This document shows, piece after piece, positions 17,937 through 26,764 of a stretch of 64,000 nt of DNA (its first letter is position 1; every line of letters begins with the position of its first letter). The notes beneath the pieces are model-generated. The model was given only the letters and a program-made list of their open reading frames with translations. It had not been told where the DNA came from and did not search any database. The position numbers and the translations under genes are program-made. Source of the stretch: CAVSRC01 sp963730325 (lineage in GTDB: Bacteria > Pseudomonadota > Alphaproteobacteria > Rhizobiales > Kaistiaceae); assembly GCA_963730325.1 (NCBI GenBank), contig CAVSRC010000016.1:1-64000 (forward strand), read 5' to 3'.

Positions 17937-18104
17937 CCGAAGCTCCGGTAATTACAGCGCTTTTCGCGGCGGTTCTGCAAAATCCGGAGCGCCATTCCGG
18001 CAAATCAGCTCCGGATCACGGCCTCGATATAGAACGCCGGCGGCGTGCGGTCTACCCCCTCGCCACCCGGGCACCCGGCCTGCGCGCGGGCACCCGAAGC
18101 CGTC

Positions 18105-19175
18105 TCAGGCCGGCTCGGCGTCAAGCACCAGAACGTCGTCCGGCATGAAGCTGACGGTGACCGTTTCGCCGCGCGCCGGCGGCGGGGCGTTCGGGTTGTT
18201 GAAGGTGTCGAGCGACATGGCGTTTTCGGCGAAGCGCACACGGATGCGCACGATGGCGCCGAGGAAATTCACCTCGTCGATCTCGCCCTGCATGGTGTTG
18301 GCGCCCTCGCCGGCGCTGGTCAGGTAGATCGCCTCGGGTCTCAGCGCGATCGAGCGCACATCCCCCGGGCTGGCATCGGCGACCCCCTTCGTCGTCGCGA
18401 TCTCCTGACCGTCGACGGCGATGCGTCCGCGTTCGGGATCGACGACCGTGGCATCGAAGATGTTGAGCGTGCCGACGAAAGAGGCGACGAAGCGGGTGCT
18501 CGGGTGGTTGTAGATCTCGAACGGCGTGCCGACCTGGTCGGCGATGCCCTGGTGCATGACCACGACCCGGTCGGAGATCGACAGCGCCTCCTCCTGGTCG
18601 TGGGTTACGAAGACGGTGGTGATGCCGAGCTTCTGCTGGATCGACTTGATCTCCTCGCGCAGCGCGACGCGGATCTTGGCGTCGAGGGCGGAGAGCGGCT
18701 CGTCGAGGAGGAGGACGCGCGGGTGCGGCGCAAGGGCGCGGGCGAGCGCCACGCGCTGCTGCTGGCCGCCGGAGAGCTGGAACGGGTAACGCCCGGCGAG
18801 TTCGGGCAGGCCGATGAGCTGCAGCATCTCCTTGACGCGCGCGCGGGTCTCCGAGGCGGGCGTGCCCTGCACCTTGAGGCCAAAGCCGACGTTCTGCGCC
18901 ACGGTCATGTTGGGGAAGAGCGCATAAGCCTGGAACACCATGCCGATCTTGCGCTGGTTGGGGCGCAGCGCCGTGACATCCTGATCGCCGATCATGATGC
19001 TGCCGGAGCTCGGCTGCTCGAAGCCGGCGACCATCCTCAGTATCGTCGTCTTGCCGCAGCCCGAGGGGCCGAGCAGGGAGACGAACTCGCCCTGCGCGAT
19101 GGACAGGTCGAAATCCTTCACTACCCGGGTCGTGCCGAAGGACTTTTCGAGATGGGAGAGGTCGAGGAACCCCAT
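18105..19175 (-). CDS. PotA-type ABC importer ATPase
   Basis: A 356-residue ATPase of the polyamine/iron/phosphonate class. Walker A is GPSGCGKTT near residue 38, the Q-loop VFQAYALFPNMTV, signature LSGGQQQRVALARAL, Walker B VLLLDEPLSALD and H-loop FVTHDQEEA are all canonical. The last ~110 residues form a TOBE domain. It is the last gene of a binding protein-permease-permease-ATPase operon and starts four bases after the upstream permease. The substrate cannot be told from the ATPase; polyamine, ferric iron, thiamine-like and aminophosphonate importers all use this type. Confidence 0.9.
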   Translation of the reverse strand: MGFLDLSHLEKSFGTTRVVKDFDLSIAQGEFVSLLGPSGCGKTTILRMVAGFEQPSSGSIMIGDQDVTALRPNQRKIGMVFQAYALFPNMTVAQNVGFGLKVQGTPASETRARVKEMLQLIGLPELAGRYPFQLSGGQQQRVALARALAPHPRVLLLDEPLSALDAKIRVALREEIKSIQQKLGITTVFVTHDQEEALSISDRVVVMHQGIADQVGTPFEIYNHPSTRFVASFVGTLNIFDATVVDPERGRIAVDGQEIATTKGVADASPGDVRSIALRPEAIYLTSAGEGANTMQGEIDEVNFLGAIVRIRVRFAENAMSLDTFNNPNAPPPARGETVTVSFMPDDVLVLDAEPA

Positions 19176-19179
19176 GGCC

Positions 19180-19977
19180 CTACTGCTTTACCTGCGTGTG
19201 TCTGGAGAGGCGGGTGAAAAGCTGGATGAGCCCCATGCAGCCCCAGGTGATCAGGAAGGCGATCACGGCGAGCGCCGAGGGCTCGTAGGCGTGGTTGCGG
19301 CCCATGTCGACCATGTAAGGGCCGAAGGTATCGAGGTTGAGCAGCGCCGCATAGACGTATTCGCCGATGACGATGGCGAAGGTCAGGAAGGCGCCGGAGA
19401 GGACGGAGACAAGGACATTGGGCAGGATCACCGTGGTGAGAATGCGCGTCCAGCCGGCGCCGAGGCTCTGGGCGGCCTCGGTGAGCGTGGCGACGTCGAT
19501 GGTTCTCAGCCCGGTATCGACCGCGCGATACATGTAGGGCAGCGACAGCGCCGCATAGCCGAACAGGATCAGGATGTTGGTGCCGATCCAGCTTCCCGTC
19601 AGCGGCAGGATCGAAGAGGTGTTGTAGAGCCGGATATAGCCGAAGACGATGACGATCGGCGGGATGACCAGCGGCAGCAGCGTGATGAATTCGACATAGG
19701 GCCGCACGCCCGGCAGCCGCAGGCGGACCCAGTAGGCGGCGGGCACCACAATGAGCACGCCGATGGCGATGGTGAGCAGCGCGAGGATGACCGAATAACC
19801 GAAGGTCTGCTGGAACGTCGTGTCGTTGAGCACGACGCGATAGGCCTCGAAGCTCAGCACGCCGCGCTTCATCTTCAGCGAGAACTGGAACGTGCCGAAG
19901 AGCGGCAGGAGAAAATAGGTCGCGCCGATGGCGAGGACGATCCAGGAGATGACGCGGCGGCCGATCATCGCATCCAC
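19180..19977 (-). CDS. ABC importer permease, PotC-like
   Basis: A 265-residue permease with six likely transmembrane helices. The EAA-type loop is near residues 165-195 (LTEAAQSLGAGWTRILTTVILPNV), the contact with the ATPase. It overlaps the upstream permease gene by 13 bases and leads directly into the ATPase gene. Together with the PotB-like protein it forms the membrane channel of the importer. Confidence 0.88.
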   Translation of the reverse strand: MDAMIGRRVISWIVLAIGATYFLLPLFGTFQFSLKMKRGVLSFEAYRVVLNDTTFQQTFGYSVILALLTIAIGVLIVVPAAYWVRLRLPGVRPYVEFITLLPLVIPPIVIVFGYIRLYNTSSILPLTGSWIGTNILILFGYAALSLPYMYRAVDTGLRTIDVATLTEAAQSLGAGWTRILTTVILPNVLVSVLSGAFLTFAIVIGEYVYAALLNLDTFGPYMVDMGRNHAYEPSALAVIAFLITWGCMGLIQLFTRLSRHTQVKQ

Positions 19978-20858
19978 TTCTCCGCCCGCGTGCGCAGCAC
20001 GATATAGATGACATTGGCGATGCCGGTGATGACGATCATCCCGAAGGCCAGCGCGAAGCCGAGCTGCGGATTGCCGAGGACATCGCCGCGAATCTGCGAG
20101 AAGAGCGTGATCGGCACCAGCGTGAAGGCGGGGCCGGCCAACGCATAGGCGGTCGCCACTGCGCCGAAGGCATTGGCGAAGAGGAGCGCGAATGTGCCGA
20201 GCAGCGAGGGAAACAGGATCGGCAGGGCGATGTACTGCCAGTATTGGCGCGTGTTGGCGCCGAGGATCGCGGCGGCCTCACGCCACTCCTTCTTCATGCC
20301 ATCGAGCGCCGGGGTGATGATGAGGACCATCAGCGGGATTTCGAAGAACAGGTAGACGATGACCAAGCCGTAATAGGACAGAAGGTTGAAGCCCATCGCC
20401 CTGAGGTTGATGCCGAAGTCGCGCAGGAGGAAGGTGACTATGCCGACGGGACCCAGCGTGGCGATGAAGGCGAAGGCCAGCGGCACGCCGGCGAAATTCG
20501 AGGCGACGCCGGAAAAGGTCATGATCGGACCGCGCACCCACTTCGGCAGGTTGCCGAAGACCACGGCGGCGGAGATGGCAAAGCCGACCACGCAGCCGAT
20601 CAGCGCCGAGGCGAGGCTGATCCTGATCGAGATGGAATAGGCCGCGCGGATGAGGCTGGTGTTGAGGTCGCGGATGTTGGCCAGCGTGAACTGGCCGGCC
20701 TCGGTCTGGAAGGCGCCGACGACGATGTAGAGCGTCGGCAGCAGCAGGAACATCAGCGCGAAGACCGCGAAGGGGGCGATGCCGACCCACTTCAGCCAGG
20801 GTTGCCGGCTCAGCGGGCGCGGCGATCGTGCGGCGATGCTGGTCGAGACGGATGTCAT
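19965..20858 (-). CDS. ABC importer permease, PotB-like
   Basis: A 297-residue permease with an N-terminal cytoplasmic stretch followed by about six transmembrane helices, the first being WVGIAPFAVFALMFLLLPTLYIVVG. The EAA-type loop (REAAAILGANTRQYWQYIALPIL) lies near residues 195-218. The gene is preceded by a 69-base gap that holds a long hairpin after the binding-protein gene. It partners the PotC-like permease encoded next. Confidence 0.88.
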   Translation of the reverse strand: MTSVSTSIAARSPRPLSRQPWLKWVGIAPFAVFALMFLLLPTLYIVVGAFQTEAGQFTLANIRDLNTSLIRAAYSISIRISLASALIGCVVGFAISAAVVFGNLPKWVRGPIMTFSGVASNFAGVPLAFAFIATLGPVGIVTFLLRDFGINLRAMGFNLLSYYGLVIVYLFFEIPLMVLIITPALDGMKKEWREAAAILGANTRQYWQYIALPILFPSLLGTFALLFANAFGAVATAYALAGPAFTLVPITLFSQIRGDVLGNPQLGFALAFGMIVITGIANVIYIVLRTRAEKWMR

Positions 20859-20882
20859 GCCGGCTTCCGGCCGTGGAGAGCG

Positions 20883-20912
20883 GGGCCGCCCCGCCCCAAG
20901 GCGGGACGGCCC
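20883..20912 (-). promoter_or_regulatory. 13-bp hairpin between binding-protein and permease genes
   Basis: The arms 20883-20895 and 20900-20912 pair over 13 positions with a single G-U wobble on the minus strand and a 4-base loop. It lies 15 bases after the binding-protein stop. No T-run follows. As in the glycerol operon, it probably stabilises the binding-protein mRNA or reduces read-through into the membrane genes. Confidence 0.6.
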
Positions 20913-20927
20913 TATGAGAGGAGGCGC

Positions 20928-22031
20928 CTACTTCGTCACGTTGGCGCCGACGACCGAATCCCAGCCGCCGACCACGGCGTCCTTGCTGGCCGCCTGCTCG
21001 TCAAGCGTCGGGAAGACGGCCTTGGCGTAGCCTTCCGGCGGCGGCAGCGCGTCGAGCAGGTTCTGCGGGATCGCGTTGCGCTTGGCCAGATCGTTGAAGC
21101 GGATCGGGTGGCAGTAGCCGGCGAGCCAACCGAGCTGGCCCTCATCCGAATAGAGGTACTCCATCCACAGCTTCGCGGCATTGGGATGCGGCGCATAGGC
21201 GGAGATCGCCTGGACATAGACGCCAGCGACAACGCCCGACTTGGGCACGACGACATCCATGGGCGGATTGCCCTTGAGGCTGTCCTTCCAGGCCAGCAGA
21301 TTGTAGTCCCAGGCAATGGTCACCGGGGTCGTGCCCTGGGCGATGGTGCCCGACAGGGCGACGACGGGGACGAAGTTCCCCGACTTGTTCAGTTCGGCGA
21401 AGAACTTCAGGCCGGCTTCGCCGGAGGCCTTGCCGGGGGCGGCGCCGGTCGACATGCCGGCGGCCATCACGCCGAGGATCGCCTGGTTGGCCGCGCGCGG
21501 GTCACCGGCCAGCGCCACGGCGTTGGCGTATTCCGACTTCATCAGGTCGGACCAGTCGGCCGGCGTATCGGAAACAATGTCCTTGTTCACGCCAAAGGCC
21601 ATCACGCCGTAGTAGTCGCCGTACCAGTAGCCGTCGGCGTCCTTGGCGCTGTCGGGAATCGTATCCCACACCGAGACCTTGTATGGCTGGATCAGGCCGT
21701 CCTTCTTGGCGGACGGGCCGAAGGACAAGCCGACGTCGATCACGTCGGGCGCCTGCGGGCCCATGTTGTTCTCGTTGGCCTTGATCGCCTGGATCTCGTC
21801 GCCCGAGCCGGCAGTCGGGTTCAGCTCGTTGATGGTGATGTCGGGGTATTTCTTCTTGAAGCCGGCGATCACGTCGCCATAGCCGCACCAGTCATGCGGG
21901 AGCGCGATGGTGGTGAGCTGGCCTTCCTTCTTGGCGGCCGCCACCAGATCGTCCATCGAGGCGGCGAACGCCGTACCGGCCATGGCGCAGAGCGCCAGTG
22001 CCGATGCCGAAACCATAAGTGTCCTGGTCAT
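20928..22031 (-). CDS. Periplasmic substrate-binding protein of PotABC-type importer
   Basis: A 367-residue extracellular binding protein. The signal peptide ends TAFAA-SMDD at about residue 24. The mature part has the PotD/AfuA-like two-lobed fold, with blocks VAAAKKEGQLTTIALPHDWCGYGD, IDVGLSFGPSAKKDGLIQPYKV and ISAYAPHPNAAKLWMEYLYSDEGQ. The ligand is not evident; the start resembles ferric-iron and phosphonate binding proteins more than polyamine ones. It is the first gene of the operon, with a long untranslated region (over 200 bases) between an upstream terminator and the ATG. Confidence 0.86.
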   Translation of the reverse strand: MTRTLMVSASALALCAMAGTAFAASMDDLVAAAKKEGQLTTIALPHDWCGYGDVIAGFKKKYPDITINELNPTAGSGDEIQAIKANENNMGPQAPDVIDVGLSFGPSAKKDGLIQPYKVSVWDTIPDSAKDADGYWYGDYYGVMAFGVNKDIVSDTPADWSDLMKSEYANAVALAGDPRAANQAILGVMAAGMSTGAAPGKASGEAGLKFFAELNKSGNFVPVVALSGTIAQGTTPVTIAWDYNLLAWKDSLKGNPPMDVVVPKSGVVAGVYVQAISAYAPHPNAAKLWMEYLYSDEGQLGWLAGYCHPIRFNDLAKRNAIPQNLLDALPPPEGYAKAVFPTLDEQAASKDAVVGGWDSVVGANVTK

Positions 22032-22565
22032 CCTGTTTCCCCATCAGATTTGGATGTCGTGCGCGAGGACTCGCGCCGGAAGTCACTGGGCGCTGCTAGC
22101 ACCGTCGTCTGACGTTTCCATGTCGGATCAGCCGTCGTCCGGGCCGCTCTGGCGCCATCAAGGTTAGGTCCAAACCATCGTTTCCGCCATACCAATACGC
22201 ACCGAAAACAATAGTTCGCCGGCTATTTTTCCTTTCAAAAAAAGGCGCCGACCCCGCGGCGAAGAGGTCGGCGCCAAAATTGGCCGGATGGCGCCCGGCC
22301 GGGCTACGCGGTTACGCATCGTGACACCGGGAACCGCTCGGCGGCAGGGGCCATTGCCGAGGACCCGGGACGTCAGGAAACCGCAGACACGCGCGGCTGG
22401 GCGGTCGATCGGGCGAACTCTCAAGACACCCGTCAACAACCGATTCCACCTCCCTGACGAGGCGTCATTAGCCGGGATACATGACAGATCGATTTCAGAT
22501 CGACGACAGTCGGAATATCGGCGCGCGCCGTTGCAGGTTATCCACAGGCAAGACCCAACCCGGCG
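22032..22565 (-). other. 534-base leader or intergenic region with a strong internal terminator
   Basis: No convincing gene. The minus strand carries a strong intrinsic terminator (22237-22275), 206 bases ahead of the binding-protein ATG and 290 bases after the EamA stop. Between the EamA stop and the terminator several stems can form, including CTCGGC/GCCGAG at about 22335-22360 and TGACG-CCT-CGTCA near 22456-22468. Either a small RNA ends at the terminator, or the region is a regulated leader (attenuator or riboswitch) of the ABC operon. I could not match it to a known RNA family. Confidence 0.4.
22237..22275 (-). terminator. Rho-independent terminator upstream of the ABC importer operon
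   Basis: On the minus strand the arms GGCGCCGACC and GGTCGGCGCC (22266-22275 and 22244-22253) form a perfect 10-bp stem around a 12-base loop, followed at once by seven T residues (22237-22243). It is the clearest intrinsic terminator in the window. Confidence 0.9.
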
Positions 22566-23399
22566 TCAAGGGCCTGCGCTCTCGACCAGGACGAGGCCGG
22601 CGACCACCAGCACCGCCGCCAGCCAGCGCATGGCCCCGAAACGTTCGCCGAGCATGACGGCGCCGATGGCGGTGGCGAAGAGGACCGAGCTTTCGCGTAC
22701 CGCGGCGACGGCGCCGATCGGCGCCACGGTCATCGCCCAGAGGGCTATTCCATAGGCGGCGTAGGTCATCACGCCGCTGGCGACCGTCATCGGCACGCGG
22801 TTCTTGAGGCTGAACAGCACAGTCCACCCCCGGCGCAGGATGTGGTCGGTGAGCGTGATCGCCCCGCTGGCGACCAACACCCAGCTGACGTAGGTCTCAG
22901 GTGCGCCGCTGACGCGGGCGCCGAGGCCATCGACCAGTGTGTAGCCGGCAATGACGAAGGCGTTGGCAAGCGCACTGCCGATGGCGTTCTGGCGCCTGAG
23001 ACCGTCAGCCCCCAGCGCCACGATGCCGCCGGCGATGACCGCAACGCCGAACAACACCGGCGCACTTGCCGGCTCGACAAACACGACCGCCACCAGGGTG
23101 GTGATCAGTGGCGCCAGGCCGCGCATGATGGGGTAGGCGACCGACAGTTCGCCGTGGCGATAGGCGCGGGCGACGAGCGTGAAATAGGCCAGGTGGATGA
23201 AGCCTGAGGCGACAACATAGGGCACCGCCGCGATGGGAAGGCGCGGCAGGAAGGGCAAGAGCACGACGGCGACTGCCGCTCCGCCGACGGCCACGGCAAG
23301 CGTTGCAGCTACGCGATCGGGATCGCGCCGCACGAGCGCGTTCCAGCCGGCGTGCAGCATGGCTGCCACCAGCAGGATGGCGAAGACCCAAAGGCTCAT
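22566..23399 (-). CDS. EamA/DMT-family transporter
   Basis: A 277-residue membrane protein with about ten transmembrane helices in two EamA repeats. The first repeat ends near GIVALGADG and the second near LVVAGLVLVESAGP; the conserved AYPIMRGLAPLITTL and ESSVLFATAIGAVMLGERF correspond to each other. The family mostly exports amino acids or other small metabolites. The ATG at 23399 begins the first helix and is preceded by GAGAGGG, so the much longer open frame upstream is not used. It is divergent from the DapA-like gene, with a 150-base shared promoter region. Confidence 0.85.
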   Translation of the reverse strand: MSLWVFAILLVAAMLHAGWNALVRRDPDRVAATLAVAVGGAAVAVVLLPFLPRLPIAAVPYVVASGFIHLAYFTLVARAYRHGELSVAYPIMRGLAPLITTLVAVVFVEPASAPVLFGVAVIAGGIVALGADGLRRQNAIGSALANAFVIAGYTLVDGLGARVSGAPETYVSWVLVASGAITLTDHILRRGWTVLFSLKNRVPMTVASGVMTYAAYGIALWAMTVAPIGAVAAVRESSVLFATAIGAVMLGERFGAMRWLAAVLVVAGLVLVESAGP

Positions 23400-23549
23400 G
23401 CCCTCTCCCGCGTTGCCATGGCGAAGCGCCAAAGCACGCCACATGCCGGACGGCAACCGAAATGTCGCACGCCGCAGCCAGGACTCGACGGGGAGCCCCG
23501 ACGATCTGCTAAACTCGACGGGCAGACCCTTCGTTCGGACCATCCCGCC

Positions 23550-24461
23550 ATGCATCCTCCCCTCGCCGGCCTGTGGCCGCCGGCCTCGACCCCTTTCACC
23601 GCGGACGGCGCGATCGACGAGAAACGTCTGATCCGCCATTGCCGCGGCATGCTCGACGACGGCGCCGCCGGCCTTGCCGTGCTCGGCACGACCAGCGAGG
23701 CGAATTCGCTGACGCTCACCGAGCGTCGGCGGGTGATCGACGCGCTGGTCGAGGACGGGGTCGCACCGGGCCAGCTTCTGCCCGGCACCGGCGCCGCGGC
23801 CATCGACGACGCGGTGGCGCTTTCCCGCCATTGCGGTGAACTCGGCTGCGCCGGCGTGCTGCTGCTGCCGCCGTTCTACTACAAGGAAGTCTCGGACGAC
23901 GGCCTGTTCGCCTTCGTCGCCGCCGTCATCGAGCGGTGCGGGCCGAAGGTGCCGCGCATCATGCTCTATCACTTTCCGCGCATGGCAGCCGTCGGCTGGT
24001 CGATCGAACTCACCGGCCGCCTGATCGCGGCGTTTCCCGGCGTCGTTTCCGGCATGAAGGATTCCTCCGGCGATGCGAAGCACACCAAGGCGGTGATCGA
24101 CGCCTTTCCGGATTTTGCCGTGTTTCCCGGCTCGGAGCTCTATCTGCTCGAGGCACTGCAATGGGGCGCACGCGGCTGCATCTCAGCGACCGCCAACGTC
24201 AATGCGCGCGCCATCGCGGCGCTGATCGCCAGCAAGGACGCGCCCGACGCGCCCGCCCGGCAGGCGGCGCTCGTGGCGGTGCGCAATTCCTTCGCCGATT
24301 TCCCGACGGTCGCCGCGGTGAAGACCATCAAGGCCGCCGTTGCCGGCGACGAAAGCTGGCTCACCGTGCGCCCGCCGTTGACGCCGCTCAGCACAGAGGA
24401 TCGGCAGACCCTGCTGGCCAGGCCGGCGGTGGCCGAACTGGTGAAGAGCGCGGGCGGATAA
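23550..24461 (+). CDS. DapA/NAL-family aldolase
   Basis: A 303-residue class I lyase of the dihydrodipicolinate synthase family. The Schiff-base lysine is in GMKDSSGD (near residue 168), the catalytic tyrosine in MLYHFPR, and the TTSEANSL segment corresponds to the GTTGE phosphate/carboxylate site, where Gly-Glu is replaced by Ser-Glu. The replacements and the Pro-rich start suggest it is not the housekeeping DapA but one of the many pyruvate-dependent aldolases or hydratases. It stands divergent from an EamA transporter and convergent with an allantoinase gene. Its substrate cannot be named. Confidence 0.83.
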   Translation: MHPPLAGLWPPASTPFTADGAIDEKRLIRHCRGMLDDGAAGLAVLGTTSEANSLTLTERRRVIDALVEDGVAPGQLLPGTGAAAIDDAVALSRHCGELGCAGVLLLPPFYYKEVSDDGLFAFVAAVIERCGPKVPRIMLYHFPRMAAVGWSIELTGRLIAAFPGVVSGMKDSSGDAKHTKAVIDAFPDFAVFPGSELYLLEALQWGARGCISATANVNARAIAALIASKDAPDAPARQAALVAVRNSFADFPTVAAVKTIKAAVAGDESWLTVRPPLTPLSTEDRQTLLARPAVAELVKSAGG

Positions 24462-24496
24462 GGGAGCGCTCGGCTTCGCATCCCCTCTTCACCGTC

Positions 24497-24528
24497 ATCC
24501 TCCGCCGAGCGAAGCGAGAGCGGAGGAT
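24497..24528. repeat. Palindromic intergenic repeat
   Basis: The arms ATCCTCCGC (24497-24505) and GCGGAGGAT (24520-24528) flank a GAGCGAAGCGAG-type loop, between two convergent genes. A related motif (GATGACGGAGGA) recurs about 40 bases downstream. Sequences of this TCATCCTCCGC...GCGGAGGAT form are commonly dispersed between genes in Rhizobiales genomes. It may also serve as a two-way terminator. Confidence 0.6.
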
Positions 24529-24597
24529 CGCGCGCTGCAAGCACAGCACATCGCCGGAATGCTGCGGCGATGACGGAGGACCGAGCGCAGAACGGCT

Positions 24598-25509
24598 TCA
24601 CGCCGGCTTGTGGTGGGCGTGCCAGTGCCAGGCGATGTCGATGCGGCGCGGCAGCCAGACCTTGTCCTTCGACTGGACATAATCGAGAAAGCGGGCAAGG
24701 GCGGCGGCGCGGCTCGGGCGGCCGACGAGGCGGCAGTGCAGCCCGACCGACATCATCTTCGGCGCGCCCTTCTCGCCCTCCGCCCAGAGATAATCGAAGC
24801 CGTCCTTGAGATAGGTGAAGAACTGGTCGCCCGAGTTGAAGCCCTGCGGACTGGCGAAGCGCATGTCGTTGGCGTCGAGCGTGTAGGGGATGAGCAGGAA
24901 GGGGCCGTGCGGGCCGTCGATCCAGTAGGGCAGATCGTCGGAATAGACGTCCGAACAATAGACGAAGCCACCCTCCTCCGCCGACAGCTTGATCGAATGG
25001 ACCGAGGACCGGCCGGTATAGATGCCGAGCGGACGCGCGCCGGTGACTTCCTCGTGGATGCGGATCGCCTCCTTCAGATGCGCGCGCTCGGCCTCCTCGG
25101 TGTAGTCCTTGTAGTCGATCCATTTGAGGCCGTGGCTGGCGATCTCCCAGTCGGCCTCCTTCATGGCGGCGACCGCCTCCGGGTTGCGGGCAAGCGCCAG
25201 CGCCACGCCATAGACCGTGGGGCGGATGCCGCGCTCGGTGAACATGCGCCACAGGCGCCAGAAGCCGGCGCGCGAGCCGTATTCGTAGATCGACTCCATG
25301 TTCATGTGGCGCATGCCCGGCCAGGGCTGGGCGCCGACGATCTCCGACAGGAAGGCCTCCGATGCCGCGTCGCCGTGCAGGATGTTGTTCTCGCCGCCCT
25401 CCTCGTAATTGACGACGAACTGAACGGCGACATTGGCGCCCTCCGGCCACTCAGGGTCGGGCGGATTACGCCCGTAGCCGATCATGTCGCGCGGATAGGG
25501 TTCGGTCAT
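24598..25509 (-). CDS. puuE: Allantoinase PuuE (polysaccharide deacetylase fold)
   Basis: A 303-residue protein of the metal-type, polysaccharide-deacetylase-fold allantoinase group, which hydrolyses allantoin to allantoate in purine breakdown. The N-terminus YPRDMIGYGRNPPDP and the run VQFVVNYEEGGEN, HGDAASEAFLSE and NMESIYEYGSRAGFWRL are characteristic of PuuE. Metal-ligand histidines are expected in ASHGLKW and in the C-terminal HWHAHH. Other genes of the uric acid pathway (uraD, uraH, uricase) are not in the window, so the assignment rests on sequence only. The gene converges with the DapA-like gene. Confidence 0.88.
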   Translation of the reverse strand: MTEPYPRDMIGYGRNPPDPEWPEGANVAVQFVVNYEEGGENNILHGDAASEAFLSEIVGAQPWPGMRHMNMESIYEYGSRAGFWRLWRMFTERGIRPTVYGVALALARNPEAVAAMKEADWEIASHGLKWIDYKDYTEEAERAHLKEAIRIHEEVTGARPLGIYTGRSSVHSIKLSAEEGGFVYCSDVYSDDLPYWIDGPHGPFLLIPYTLDANDMRFASPQGFNSGDQFFTYLKDGFDYLWAEGEKGAPKMMSVGLHCRLVGRPSRAAALARFLDYVQSKDKVWLPRRIDIAWHWHAHHKPA

Positions 25510-25686
25510 GGGGCACCTCTGGCGGGAGATTCCGGTGAATTTGGCAAGTGTTATCGCCGGATGTTGAGATAATGATTCGCCTCGGCAGGCGGCGGCGCAA
25601 ATCAGTTTCTTAATCCATCGTTAACGTTCGATGTTCAACCTTCCCGACAGTCTCACCATGATTCACTCTTACCGGGCGGCGACCCC

Positions 25687-25893
25687 ATGAGCAGGTCCAA
25701 GAGGAATAAAGGGACGAAGACGGCAGAGCACCTGGCCCATGAGGCCGAACTCGACGCACAGATTGCACGCATGCGCGAGATGCTCAAGCTGATGGCGTCA
25801 GGCAGCAGCGCGATGGCGCTCGGCGCCATGCGCCAGGCCTTTCCGGATGTGCCCCTGAGCGAACGGGTTCGGGCGCTCAAGTCCTATCGCTAG
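25687..25893 (+). CDS. Small hypothetical protein
   Basis: A 68-residue protein with a basic N-terminus (SRSKRNKGTK), a central predicted helix (AEHLAHEAELDAQIARMREMLK is strongly amphipathic) and a conserved-looking end (MRQAFPDVPLSERVRALKSYR). Codon use has the G/C-ending preference of the neighbours, supporting coding, although no clear ribosome site precedes the ATG. It converges with pssA. No function is known to me. Confidence 0.55.
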   Translation: MSRSKRNKGTKTAEHLAHEAELDAQIARMREMLKLMASGSSAMALGAMRQAFPDVPLSERVRALKSYR

Positions 25894-25907
25894 GGTCTTC
25901 CGCCCTC

Positions 25908-26744
25908 TCAACCCTTGCCACTTCCCGCAGCGGACTCGCTCGCCCCGTTCTCGGCGCGCTGGTGCCGCTGGTAGGACCGCCACGACAGCGGCAGGCAGGC
26001 GAGATAGCAGAGCGTCAGCACCGTCATCGTCTCCCACGGAAAGCTGGCGAGGAACGCGACGATCAGGATGGCCGAGACGAACAGCGGCGTGACCAGTTCG
26101 CGCGCGATGCGCCGGCCGATGAGCTTGCCCGACCAGGTGGGTAGCTTCGACACCATCAGCAGACCGATGGCTATCGTGTAGACGAAGACCACCGGCGCGG
26201 TGAGGAAGCCGTGCGGGATGGCGACGAATTCGACATAGACAGGCAGGAGCACGATCATTGCGCCGGCGGGCGCCGGCACGCCGACGAAGAAGCTGGCGTG
26301 CCAGTCGGGTTTGTCGGGCGCATCGAGGGCGACGTTGAAACGGGCGAGCCGCAACGCCGCGCACAGCGTGAATACCAGCGCCGCCATCCAGCCGACCGAA
26401 CGCATTTCGCCGAGCGCCCAGACATAGAGCAGGATAACCGGCGCCACGCCGAAATTGAGGAAATCCGTGATCGAATCGAGTTCCGCGCCGAAGCGCGAGG
26501 TCGATTTGAGGAAGCGCGCCATGCGCCCGTCGATGCCGTCGAGCGCCGCGGCGACGGCGATCAGCGCCACCGCCAGCTCGAACTTGTGCTCGATCGACAT
26601 GCGGATGGAGGTGAGGCCCGTGCACAGCGCCACCAGCGTCACCAGATTGGGCAGAACCAGTCTGATCGGCACTTGCGGCAAGGGCGGCAGGCGGCGCTTG
26701 CTGCGCTCTGGGTCGTCCGGATCGAAGGGCTGGAACAGCGACAT
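25908..26744 (-). CDS. pssA: CDP-diacylglycerol-serine O-phosphatidyltransferase
   Basis: A 278-residue membrane enzyme that makes phosphatidylserine from CDP-diacylglycerol and serine. The CDP-alcohol phosphatidyltransferase motif is complete: DGRMAR followed by FGAELDSITD (residues about 70-95). Around it are six to eight predicted transmembrane helices. The ATG at 26744 begins MSLFQPFDPDDPER, and the longer open frame upstream overlaps psd. It lies 20 bases downstream of psd in the same orientation, so the two consecutive steps to phosphatidylethanolamine are encoded together. Confidence 0.93.
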   Translation of the reverse strand: MSLFQPFDPDDPERSKRRLPPLPQVPIRLVLPNLVTLVALCTGLTSIRMSIEHKFELAVALIAVAAALDGIDGRMARFLKSTSRFGAELDSITDFLNFGVAPVILLYVWALGEMRSVGWMAALVFTLCAALRLARFNVALDAPDKPDWHASFFVGVPAPAGAMIVLLPVYVEFVAIPHGFLTAPVVFVYTIAIGLLMVSKLPTWSGKLIGRRIARELVTPLFVSAILIVAFLASFPWETMTVLTLCYLACLPLSWRSYQRHQRAENGASESAAGSGKG

Positions 26745-26764
26745 GGGACGCGATCTCGGGAACC

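Noticed and set aside
22164..22439. 91-codon minus-strand frame with a GGAGG-TTG start
   Set aside because: The frame runs through the strong intrinsic terminator at 22237-22275 and has no recognisable sequence; more likely leader RNA.
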